Origin: Saprospiraceae bacterium
GTDB taxonomy: Bacteria > Bacteroidota > Bacteroidia > Chitinophagales > Saprospiraceae
Length of the DNA stretch: 47,910 nt
Assembly: GCA_016715105.1 (NCBI GenBank)
Contig: JADKBO010000041.1
Coordinates: 1-47,910, forward strand
Reading direction: 5' to 3'
The notes below the pieces were generated by a model. That model searched no databases. It had not been told where the DNA came from and saw only the letters and a list, made by a program, of their open reading frames with translations. The translations under genes and the position numbers were made by a program. Shown in pieces: positions 1 through 7,253 of this stretch (its first letter is position 1; each line of letters begins with the position of its first letter).

Positions 1-429
1 TTTTTCCAAGTCCTTATTCAAAGAAATGATTTCACCTTTTGCTTGGTTGTATTCAGTAAGGTCATGAACAATCTCCAGTAAAAATAATCTATCATTGAGA
101 ACAACTTCACTTACTGCCAGTCTCAGGGAAAAGGTCTCCGTTTTTTTTCAGCCCGGTTACTTCCCTGCCAATGCCAATGATTTTGGGCTTTCTGGTAGTG
201 TGATAATTGGAAATGTATTGGTCATGTTTGCTTTTATCTGGTTCTGGCATGAGCACTTTTTACATTTCTACCCAGTAATTCAGATTGGTGATATCCAAAA
301 TTCCTCACAAGCTGCAAAATTTACAGACTCTATAGAACCTTCTGAACTCAATAGTAAGGATACCATCCGTAGCTTACATATCAATTATCGCTTGTAATCT
401 CTGCGCTAATCCAGGTAGGTGTTATTCAT
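1..429 (-). pseudogene. Broken PAS-domain sensor gene, 5' part only
   Basis: Reading the minus strand in three frames recovers a classic PAS sensor domain: AQRLQAIIDM, ATDGILTI, SEGSIESVNFAACE, then MPEPDKSKHDQYISNYHTTR, REVTGLKKNGDLFP and finally LRLAVSEVVLNDR, HDLTEYNQAKGEI and a coiled-coil start NKDLEK. These pieces are in the correct order but need several frame changes and cross in-frame stops, for example a TAA just before ATDGILTI. The likely start is the ATG at 429, just downstream of a good promoter. The gene runs off the left edge, where a histidine kinase or cyclase domain would be expected from the family. Because other genes here carry only one or two indels, the density of breaks suggests true decay or a badly assembled contig end. 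PAS identity is secure; the output domain is unknown. Confidence 0.65.
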
Positions 430-470
430 ATAATTATGATAAAAAAAAATTTTGTAGGCCTAAAGTAAGA

Positions 471-499
471 CAAAGATAATCCGAAGGATGGCGACCAAA
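471..499 (-). promoter_or_regulatory. Bacteroidota-type promoter for the PAS gene
   Basis: On the minus strand TTTG at 499-496 is followed after 17 bp by TATCTTTG at 478-471, matching the Bacteroidota pattern of a -33 TTTG and a -7 TAnnTTTG box. The predicted start site lies about 30 bp before the ATG at 429. Spacing is slightly shorter than the usual 19-21 bp. Confidence 0.5.
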
Positions 500-604
500 G
501 TCACTTTTTCGTAATGAGCCCAGTCAATTTTAAATTATGTATGAAATGTTGATCTTTGAAAATATTATTACTTGAAATCTTTCATCTAATTAATTTTTAC
601 AAAC

Positions 605-1051
605 ATGAATCTAACAAATCCTTTGTCGACCATTATGTCTCGCGATCTATTGACTGTTGCTCCTGACGATACAATTGCTAAATTGGACAACATTTTTAAG
701 CATCATCGTATTCATCACGTGCCCGTAGAACAAAATGGTAAACTGGTAGGCATCGTAAGTAAATCTGACTTGTTATTTTTCAAGCGTGGTTTTGGAGATG
801 ACAAAGATCTTGAGCAGCTAGAGGAGATTCGCCTCAATAATTATGAGGTCAAGCAAATTATGACTACCAAAATGGCCAAGCTAGAACCAGAAGAGCGAAT
901 CAACGTTGCATTAGAGATCTTTAAGGAAAATATTTTCCACGCCATTCCAATCGTCAAAGATGAGAAACTGGTTGGCATGCTCACCACTTATGACATTCTT
1001 AAAAATTTGGCAGATGAAGGTTTGGCGGTATCTGAATATAAATATGTATAA
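605..1051 (+). CDS. CBS-domain pair protein
   Basis: This 148-residue soluble protein consists of two CBS domains and little else. The first (about residues 8-60) contains IMSRDLLTVAPDDTI and HHVPVEQNGKLVGIVSKSDL; the second (about 83-140) contains IMTTKMAKLEPEERI and HAIPIVKDEKLVGMLTTYDIL. Such stand-alone CBS pairs bind adenine nucleotides in a cleft between the two domains and act as energy or redox sensors, but their partners vary. The gene lies 34 bp upstream of a UspA-family stress protein in the same direction, so both probably form a small stress-response unit. No catalytic domain is attached. The family call is firm; the ligand and target are not visible in the sequence. Confidence 0.9.
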   Translation: MNLTNPLSTIMSRDLLTVAPDDTIAKLDNIFKHHRIHHVPVEQNGKLVGIVSKSDLLFFKRGFGDDKDLEQLEEIRLNNYEVKQIMTTKMAKLEPEERINVALEIFKENIFHAIPIVKDEKLVGMLTTYDILKNLADEGLAVSEYKYV

Positions 1052-1085
1052 ATAATCTTCCAACACATTCCTAATTTTCAATGAA

Positions 1086-2128
1086 ATGACCATGAATATT
1101 AAAGTATATGGGACTGGGACATCTGGGTATCAAATGGTATTGAGTACATTAAATCATTTTGTCTCAAAGGCTGGACTCGAGCCAAAAATCACTCAAATAA
1201 CTGACGTTGTCGATTTTTTGGAAAAGAAAATTTACGCAGTACCTGCTGTGGAGATAAATGATGAAGCTGTCATCTCATTAAAAACTAATGGTTCCTTCAA
1301 CCAGTCTCTACGTGAAATAGTGAAAAATGTGCTTAAAAGAGAAAATTATGGAAAGTTGTCCCATTTGGTAGTTCCAATCGATTTTTCAGAATCTGCGATA
1401 AATGCTTTTTTCTACGCACAGAAATTAGCTTCTGAGTTTGATGCTGTCGTTGATGTAGTTCATGTCACTGTTCCCCTCAATTTTGAAATACCTGACCATC
1501 AACTGTTGGAAATTCAAATGACAACAGCCGAAAAGGAGCTTGATCAATTCGTAAGAAAGTATGATACCGATTGGGGGACCGACATTCTTAAAAATGCGTT
1601 TGTAGAAGGCCACAGCGAAGTTGGTTTTCCAGCAGATCGAACATTACATTTAGCAAAAAATATAGGCGCCAAAATGATTGTAATGGGCGCAGGGAATAAT
1701 GATTTATTGACCACCATATTGGGTTCAACCACCAAAATAATGATCAATAATACTACCATTCCATTGTTAGTAGTGCCCAAAGAAGCAAAGTTTAAACCCA
1801 TCAAAACAATGGTATTGGCTATAGAATCTGAAGAAGATTTGAAACCAAGTATGGAAGCCATTGCTCAAATTAAAAAATATATAACCTAAAATATATGCGG
1901 TCCATCACGGACCGGGTGTCATCGACACTCATGGATTTGAGGAAGTTTCTCATATTGCTTGAATCAGGTCAAGCTCAAGAACGCATTGATCAATTTGCAA
2001 GGAGTGTAGATGCCGATATCATTGTTGTAAAGAAAAAGCAAAGAAACTTATTGGAAAAAATTTTTCATAAAAGCTTTACGAATGGTGTTGCTTTGAGCTC
2101 TCCTACTCCTGTCCTTATCATTAAGTAA
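1086..2128 (+). CDS. Thioredoxin-like/tandem UspA stress protein, frameshifted
   Basis: The N-terminus (about residues 3-85) resembles a small thioredoxin-fold domain of the redox-active disulfide type but the usual CxxC is absent (GTGTSGYQM). A first UspA domain follows with LVVPIDFSESAINAFFYA and the nucleotide-loop region MGAGNNDLLTTILGSTTK. A second UspA domain starts at TMVLAIESEEDLK. It is broken twice: after KKYIT the protein continues one base later as KIYAVHHGPGVIDTH, and after SHIA it continues as ESGQAQERIDQ to end in PVLIIK. Each break is explained by one extra base, near 1887 and in the TT at 1959-1960. A full-length product would have about 347 residues. ATG codons at 1086 and 1092 are both possible starts. 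Probably an ATP-binding universal stress protein. Confidence 0.75.
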
Positions 2129-2155
2129 TGGTAAAAATTCCATTAGTTGTTTTTT
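2126..2155 (+). terminator. Intrinsic terminator after the UspA gene
   Basis: TAATGG at 2126-2131 pairs with CCATTA at 2140-2145 across an 8-base A/T loop and is followed by GTTGTTTTTT. The stem begins in the stop codon of the UspA gene. A convergent gene ends at 2267. Confidence 0.65.
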
Positions 2156-2266
2156 AAATAAAATGAAAAGAAATTTAGACTAGATTATTCCAGATTTCGC
2201 TGTTTTTTCAGCTAATATATTTGCCCGAAACAGTAGAAAATTTTATTTATTTTTGAAACCGACCTT

Positions 2267-3478
2267 TTATTGGTCTAGGCCATCTTTGAAAGGAGACCTG
2301 ATTATAAATTGATCATCAGGTTTGAAGGCACTAAAAATTGGACCGAAGAGCTTGTTGGTGATTGAATTGGTATGCAAAAACAAACACGACATTTCATGTG
2401 GTATTGCACCTACAGTGGTTTTTATTTCGATCGCCGTACGTGATAAGATGATTTGCTTTTGGTGGTGGGCAATTCCGATTTCAACAATTTTGTATAGCAT
2501 ATTTAGGTAGATCTGCTTCTCATGGTTTTCTTCTTGATTATAACCTAGAAAATGGGCCTGCAAGTGATCATAATTGTCAACACAAGAAAAGAATGCCATC
2601 ATGGTGTTGTCCTGATCAAAATAGCCATATACCAAAAACCGATCACCCAAGGCTTGTTTAAGGGTAAAGAAATAGTCAGGTGGTAAAGTGAATAAATTGA
2701 AAACTGCCGTTGCAGAAATGCCTAAGTACAGATCATGCATGTGATCCATATAAAACTCCAAATCATCTAAAGTCAATGCTCTGAATGTAAGCCCCTCGGA
2801 CTTCTTGAGTGCACGTCGATATCTTACTCGATATTTCGCTTTGAAGGCTTCAAGGTAGTCATCAAATGTGAGCCATTCATCATCCAAATGAAGAATCATA
2901 TTAGGCTGGACAGCAAATTTATGAAAACCTGCTGCTTCCAATTGCAACGGAACTTGGTTATTGTAAAAGTCTTTTGCTAAAATTGCCGAAGGTTCTATTT
3001 TTTTCTCGACCTTTAAATATTGAAGCATTTTTACTTGAAATTCTTTCCAATCGAATTTATGGCTTGATGGATTAACTGCGCAACATCCATAATTTCCTGT
3101 TAATAGTAAATTACCTAAAACCAAAGTATCAAAATCGACAAAACTACTTACCCAGTTTTTGAGATTGAGTTTGGCTTCATTGCTCTCTACTGGCAAAGCT
3201 GATTTCAAGTTGAAATGTCTGAGTTGGAAGTATAAAACTCCCACACAGATACCATTTATTTCATGCAGCACATAGAAAGGTTTCATTTTTAATTCAGGCA
3301 TGCTTTCTATCGCTTGCAAAAAAGGGACTGACAAAAAGATATCTGCATAGGCAAATTCTTTCCATTTATCAGCAACTGCAGCTATTTCTTCTGCCACAAC
3401 AAACTGATTATCACCAATTTGAAAGGAATTGGCTTTATCTTTCACCGTTGCGATGTCCGTTTTTAAAATGCATTTCAC
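2267..3478 (-). CDS. GNAT/FemAB-like acyltransferase family protein
   Basis: This is a 403-residue soluble protein with no signal peptide. The C-terminal half contains DDYLEAFKAKYRVRYRRALKK followed by a GNAT-like pattern of strands (RFLVYGYFDQDNTMMAFFSCV) and YLNMLYKIVEIGIAHH, which resembles the FemAB/GNAT-fold acyltransferases seen in many Bacteroidota genomes. The substrate cannot be read from the sequence. The start is a GTG at 3478, since a stop codon lies immediately upstream in frame and the protein lines up from there. It is followed 25 bp... upstream by no close co-directional partner, but the gene downstream of its promoter side at 3504 ends only 26 bp away, so 4892-2267 may be one transcript with FabI first. 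The fold assignment is moderate. Confidence 0.55.
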   Translation of the reverse strand: MKCILKTDIATVKDKANSFQIGDNQFVVAEEIAAVADKWKEFAYADIFLSVPFLQAIESMPELKMKPFYVLHEINGICVGVLYFQLRHFNLKSALPVESNEAKLNLKNWVSSFVDFDTLVLGNLLLTGNYGCCAVNPSSHKFDWKEFQVKMLQYLKVEKKIEPSAILAKDFYNNQVPLQLEAAGFHKFAVQPNMILHLDDEWLTFDDYLEAFKAKYRVRYRRALKKSEGLTFRALTLDDLEFYMDHMHDLYLGISATAVFNLFTLPPDYFFTLKQALGDRFLVYGYFDQDNTMMAFFSCVDNYDHLQAHFLGYNQEENHEKQIYLNMLYKIVEIGIAHHQKQIILSRTAIEIKTTVGAIPHEMSCLFLHTNSITNKLFGPIFSAFKPDDQFIIRSPFKDGLDQ

Positions 3479-3503
3479 TTATGTATAACGTAGTTTTGGA
3501 AAA

Positions 3504-4070
3504 TTAGTTAACATCCATTGTATCTACCGCGGTATTGGTAATGTCCATTTTGAGAAAGTTTTTCACAAAATCCTCTGCAAAATAAGTTTCTTTCCAATTT
3601 TGTACCCTGGTATTTGATTGCCCTTTATAATTGGAAAACCAAGTATCGATGATTTGTTTAATGGGATATCTATTCAACATAAATTCTTGAAACCCCTCCC
3701 TAGGCATGATCATTTGTGCTTTATCTTCAGGCAATGCGAAGACAAATGGCCTCACCATTTTGTCGTTATCTCTGACTTCAAAATAGCCATAAGGGAAAAC
3801 ATAGGTCGAATCATCTTCAATTGGTTTCGCCATAATTAAAACATCGAGTGTATCACCTGCTCCATTTAGCATGATGGCATGATTGAGTGGCAAAGGGAGA
3901 AAAGCATTGTTTTCAAACAACTCTCCGCTTTTACTCAATAAGATAACTTTTGCACCAAAATGAGGTCCACTTTTACCAGAAACTGAAATACCATCCACTG
4001 ATTTTTTACATCCCACAATTATGGTGATCAATACAATAAATGATAAAAGCAATACTGATTTTATGGACAT
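3504..4070 (-). CDS. Lipoprotein related to inorganic pyrophosphatase
   Basis: The 188-residue protein starts with a lipoprotein signal (LLLSFIVLITIIVGC, Cys about residue 21). The remainder aligns by eye with family I soluble inorganic pyrophosphatases: GDTLDVLIMAKPI corresponds to the GDPxDVLV metal-binding segment, FVFALP to the LVAVP strand, and YPIKQIIDTWFSNYKG to the helix before the C-terminal lobe. Family I enzymes bind Mg through several aspartates. Here the first aspartate of the DGDPxD segment is Ala (AGDTLD) and the second aspartate before LVAVP appears lost. I infer a secreted, lipid-anchored, probably inactive or repurposed paralog. It lies 21 bp downstream of FabI on the same strand. 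The lipoprotein call is strong; the family link is from motif comparison only. Confidence 0.6.
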   Translation of the reverse strand: MSIKSVLLLSFIVLITIIVGCKKSVDGISVSGKSGPHFGAKVILLSKSGELFENNAFLPLPLNHAIMLNGAGDTLDVLIMAKPIEDDSTYVFPYGYFEVRDNDKMVRPFVFALPEDKAQMIMPREGFQEFMLNRYPIKQIIDTWFSNYKGQSNTRVQNWKETYFAEDFVKNFLKMDITNTAVDTMDVN

Positions 4071-4091
4071 GTCGCCAATTTGGATTATTTT

Positions 4092-4892
4092 TTATTCCAA
4101 AACCTCTGGGGCCATTCCCATACTGCTAAAACCTCCATCATGATAGAGATTTTGCATAGTGACCATTCTTGTCAAATCTGAGAACATGGTGATACAATAA
4201 TCAGCACAAGCCTCTGCACTGGCATTACCCAATGGTGACATTTTATCTGCATAGCCAAAGAAATCAGTAAAACCTTTCACACCAGTACCTGCCGTTGTCA
4301 TGGTTGGAGATTGAGAAATTGTATTTACCCTGACGTGAGCTTTTTTCGCCCAATGGTAACCAAAACTTCTCGCAAAACTTTCGAGCAATGCTTTAGATTC
4401 AGCCATTTCACTGTAGTCTGGAAAAGTTCTCTGTGCTGCTATATAAGTAAGTGCTACGATACTACCCCAATCAGACATTGCATCCATTTTCATGGCTGTC
4501 TGCATTAATTTATGAAAAGAAATGGCAGAAATGTCAAATGTTTTGAGCATCCACTCATAGTTGAGGTCTGTGTATTCTTTCTTTTTCCTCACGTTGAGAC
4601 TCATGCCAATTGAGTGTAAAATAAAGTCAATCTTGCCGCCAAAAATCTCCATGGATTCTTTCAACAAGTTCTCAAGATCTTCTAATGAAGTGGCGTCTGC
4701 GGGAATAACTTTTGCATTCAATTTTTCTGCCAATTCATTGATTGCGCCCATCCTCAATGCTACAGGTGCATTGGTCAATACGATCTCAGCTCCGTGTTCT
4801 ACACACTTTTCTGCGACCTTCCACGCAATTGAATTTGGGTCCATTGCGCCAAAAACTATACCCCTTTTACCTTTCAAAATTCCTGATGACAT
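4092..4892 (-). CDS. fabI: Enoyl-[acyl-carrier-protein] reductase (NADH)
   Basis: FabI catalyses the last reduction of each fatty-acid elongation cycle, turning trans-2-enoyl-ACP into acyl-ACP. The 266-residue sequence has the FabI form of the dinucleotide-binding start, GKRGIVFGAMDPNSIAW, the HSIG segment after the central strand, and the Tyr-x6-Lys pair in YSEMAESKALLESF, then VRVNTISQSPTMTTAGTGV for the substrate-binding loop. Length is normal for the family. It is the first gene of a likely three-gene minus-strand transcript with the pyrophosphatase-like lipoprotein and the acyltransferase-like protein. A TATATTTG box lies 25 bp before the start. Confidence 0.93.
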   Translation of the reverse strand: MSSGILKGKRGIVFGAMDPNSIAWKVAEKCVEHGAEIVLTNAPVALRMGAINELAEKLNAKVIPADATSLEDLENLLKESMEIFGGKIDFILHSIGMSLNVRKKKEYTDLNYEWMLKTFDISAISFHKLMQTAMKMDAMSDWGSIVALTYIAAQRTFPDYSEMAESKALLESFARSFGYHWAKKAHVRVNTISQSPTMTTAGTGVKGFTDFFGYADKMSPLGNASAEACADYCITMFSDLTRMVTMQNLYHDGGFSSMGMAPEVLE

Positions 4893-4916
4893 ATTCTATT
4901 GTATTGATTGAAGCTG

Positions 4917-4924
4917 CAAATATA
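4917..4924 (-). promoter_or_regulatory. -7 box upstream of fabI
   Basis: TATATTTG on the minus strand matches the Bacteroidota -7 consensus TAnnTTTG and lies 25 bp before the fabI ATG. I see no convincing -33 TTG at the right distance. Confidence 0.4.
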
Positions 4925-5103
4925 TGTTTTTAATGAATGCTTGGTAAATCATATACCAATCATTATCCATTATATTCTCTTCACGATTTTTTTCATCTTC
5001 CGGACTGCCTCATTTTCAGATGATTTATTCTTATTTAATAAGCTGATAATTATATGTGGGCAATATCTAATCTTCACAACAATAGCCATTTCAATATATT
5101 GCG

Positions 5104-5111
5104 TATTTTTG
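5104..5111 (+). promoter_or_regulatory. -7 box upstream of the exonuclease/GIY-YIG gene
   Basis: TATTTTTG matches TAnnTTTG and lies 37 bp before the ATG at 5149. No clear -33 element is visible. Confidence 0.4.
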
Positions 5112-5148
5112 TAATAATTGAATTTCGAAAATAGTTGATGAGTGATTA

Positions 5149-6555
5149 ATGGCGAAGAGAAAAGATAAATTATATGCAATAGTTGATATTGAAACAACTG
5201 GCGGGATGGCCAAACGCGATAAAATTACAGAGATCGCAATCATAGTGACAGATGGACAAAAAGTTCTTAAAACATTTGATTCTCTTGTTAACCCTGAAAG
5301 ATCCATTCCCAACGAAATAACGCGCATCACGGGCATCACTAATGAAATGGTGAAAACTGCTCCTAAATTTTATGAAATAGCAAAACAGGTCGTCGATTAC
5401 ACGGAGGGAACCATATTTGTAGCACACAATGTAAATTTTGACTATTCATTTTTAAGAGAAGAGTTTGGTGCTCTGGGTTATACTTTTTCTAAAAAACAAT
5501 TGTGTACCGTCAAACTATCCAGGAAGGCCTTTCCAGGATTGAAGTCTTATGCGCTCGGCAACCTCATAGCTCATTTTGGTATCCAAGTCAATGCAAGGCA
5601 CAGAGCTTTTGACGATGCATATGCCACCACGGACTTATTTTCAAGAATATTGGCGATTGAAACTTCTCAGGACGCCATTCATGATATGGTCAATAAAAAT
5701 GTAAAAGAAACCAGATTACCAAATGGCATTTCACTGGAAAGGTTACATGAACTTCCTGAGAAACCTGGTGTCTACTATATGTATAATAATTATCAAAAGA
5801 TCATTTATATCGGGAAAAGCATCAACATCAAAAGTAGAATGATGCAACATTTTGCAGCTGTTACACGCAAAACAGAACGAATGATCCAACAGGTTGCTGA
5901 AATAGGTTTTGAAGAAACTGGCCATGAATTATTGGCCATTATCCTTGAAAGTTATGAAATTAAAAAACATTTACCAGAAATAAACAAAAGCCAAAGAACC
6001 AACGACTTCCCCTATTTCCTAACCTCTTATATTGACCAAGAAGGCTTCATCAATTTCAAAATAAATAAATTGGCGAAAAACAGTTTATTGGATAAAGAAG
6101 CCATTACATTTTTTGGAAGTTTACCTTCTGCAAAAGGTATGTTGTCTAATCTTAGATCAAATTTTGGGCTTTGTGAGTCCAAAATCAATGCCGATCATAC
6201 CGTCGGTCAAGCTTGCATATATAGGTATATGGGCGAATGTGCCGGCGCTTGTATTGGTTTGGAAGCTGCTGAAAGTTATAACATCAGAGCCTCTGCAGCC
6301 ATCGAAGCGGCTAATAAAATATTCGACGAAAATTTCTTCATTTTGGTAGAGGGTAGAACCAACGAAGAAATGGGATTAGTTTTGGTTGAAGAGGGCTTTT
6401 GTAAAGGATATGGTTACATTTCTAAAGAAGGAATACAATATGGTGTTGAAGAGCTCAAAGAAGCAATAGACTATCAAGCACAAAACTTTGAGCTAAATAG
6501 ATTGATAAGCTTGTATTTACAAACTAAATCCGATTATAAAATTTTGAAATTTTAA
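5149..6555 (+). CDS. DnaQ-like exonuclease fused to GIY-YIG endonuclease domain
   Basis: The 468-residue protein joins two nuclease domains. Residues about 8-175 are a DEDDh 3'-5' exonuclease: YAIVDIETTG supplies the first acidic pair, FVAHNVNFDYSFLREEF the second acidic residue, and HRAFDDAYATTDLF the final His and Asp. Residues about 200-280 are a GIY-YIG domain of UvrC/Cho type, with LPEKPGVYYMYNN and IIYIGKSINIKSRMMQHF. The rest (about 290-468) resembles the region after GIY-YIG in such fusions. Exonuclease plus GIY-YIG fusions are known in Bacteroidota and Actinobacteria and are often labelled DNA polymerase III epsilon-like; a role in DNA repair incision and trimming is inferred. It is not a replicative proofreading subunit by context. 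Convergent with the next gene, 7 bp apart. Confidence 0.88.
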   Translation: MAKRKDKLYAIVDIETTGGMAKRDKITEIAIIVTDGQKVLKTFDSLVNPERSIPNEITRITGITNEMVKTAPKFYEIAKQVVDYTEGTIFVAHNVNFDYSFLREEFGALGYTFSKKQLCTVKLSRKAFPGLKSYALGNLIAHFGIQVNARHRAFDDAYATTDLFSRILAIETSQDAIHDMVNKNVKETRLPNGISLERLHELPEKPGVYYMYNNYQKIIYIGKSINIKSRMMQHFAAVTRKTERMIQQVAEIGFEETGHELLAIILESYEIKKHLPEINKSQRTNDFPYFLTSYIDQEGFINFKINKLAKNSLLDKEAITFFGSLPSAKGMLSNLRSNFGLCESKINADHTVGQACIYRYMGECAGACIGLEAAESYNIRASAAIEAANKIFDENFFILVEGRTNEEMGLVLVEEGFCKGYGYISKEGIQYGVEELKEAIDYQAQNFELNRLISLYLQTKSDYKILKF

Positions 6556-6562
6556 TCCTTAA

Positions 6563-7093
6563 CTATTGCCCACCAGCACTAGCATAAGCCTCATAAGGCA
6601 ATTTCCTGTATGCTTCTTCTTTGGCAAATTTAAGCTCATTCAAGAATTGTGGTGCTTGTTTGAACCCTGGAGAAATTCTGATTCTTTTCAAATCTTGATC
6701 CATAAAAACGAAAGAAGGATAACTGGCATTACCTTTCAACAAAGAAAGAGCTAACTCATGCGTTCCTTTTCTCGTACTAGGAAGCAGCTTATAGGTATAA
6801 CCATTGAATAAGATTTCTTTATCTTGCTCTGCATCCAACTTTACTGCTACAAAATGATCATTCATGTATTTTACAACATCAGGATCCTGAAAGGTTGAAG
6901 CGTCCATTTTTTTACACCAACCACACCAATCAGTGTATACATCAACAAACATTTTCTTTTTTGTTTTCTGAACAGCAGCAACGCCATCCTCAAAAGAGTA
7001 CCATTTGATAGCTGGTGCTACAGCTTCTTGGCCAATACTATCAATGACTACTAAAAAAAATGCAAATAAAAGGGTGATATAAAACTTATTCAT
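6563..7093 (-). CDS. Exported thioredoxin-fold protein with CGWC motif
   Basis: The 176-residue protein begins with a signal peptide (FYITLLFAFFLVVIDSIGQ) and then a thioredoxin fold: KKMFVDVYTDWCGWCKKMD holds a CGWC redox pair at about residues 57-60, and the cis-proline turn is in NASYPSFVFMD at about 130. This is the DUF255/thioredoxin-7 style found in periplasmic proteins of Bacteroidota. An oxidoreductase role in the periplasm, such as keeping cysteines reduced, fits but the substrate is unknown. It has no co-directional neighbour and a possible -7 box (TATCTTTG) lies 26 bp upstream. Confidence 0.85.
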   Translation of the reverse strand: MNKFYITLLFAFFLVVIDSIGQEAVAPAIKWYSFEDGVAAVQKTKKKMFVDVYTDWCGWCKKMDASTFQDPDVVKYMNDHFVAVKLDAEQDKEILFNGYTYKLLPSTRKGTHELALSLLKGNASYPSFVFMDQDLKRIRISPGFKQAPQFLNELKFAKEEAYRKLPYEAYASAGGQ

Positions 7094-7118
7094 AATACAT
7101 AATGCTTTAATAAGAAAA

Positions 7119-7126
7119 CAAAGATA
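7119..7126 (-). promoter_or_regulatory. -7 box upstream of the thioredoxin-fold gene
   Basis: TATCTTTG on the minus strand matches TAnnTTTG and lies 26 bp upstream of the ATG at 7093. The -33 region is weak. Confidence 0.35.
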
Positions 7127-7198
7127 TATAAATTTGACAATTCTGTTGTTAACTAAAATTTAAAGTCAGTACAACATTAAAAAAAAATTGCAATGATG

Positions 7199-7229
7199 TT
7201 GGTTTCCATGCCCAACAACTTTACTTTCG
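7199..7229 (+). promoter_or_regulatory. Promoter of the S9B peptidase gene
   Basis: TTGG at 7199-7202 is followed after exactly 19 bp by TACTTTCG at 7222-7229, close to the Bacteroidota TTTG/TAnnTTTG pair. The start codon at 7254 is 24 bp further on. The same TACTTTCG box with a TTG 19 bp upstream precedes the exporter operon at 28393-28422. Confidence 0.5.
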
Positions 7230-7253
7230 TCACTCATACCAAATTGTAAAAAA

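Noticed and set aside
95..397. Plus-strand 100-residue open frame
   Set aside because: It is the complement of the recognisable PAS domain on the minus strand.
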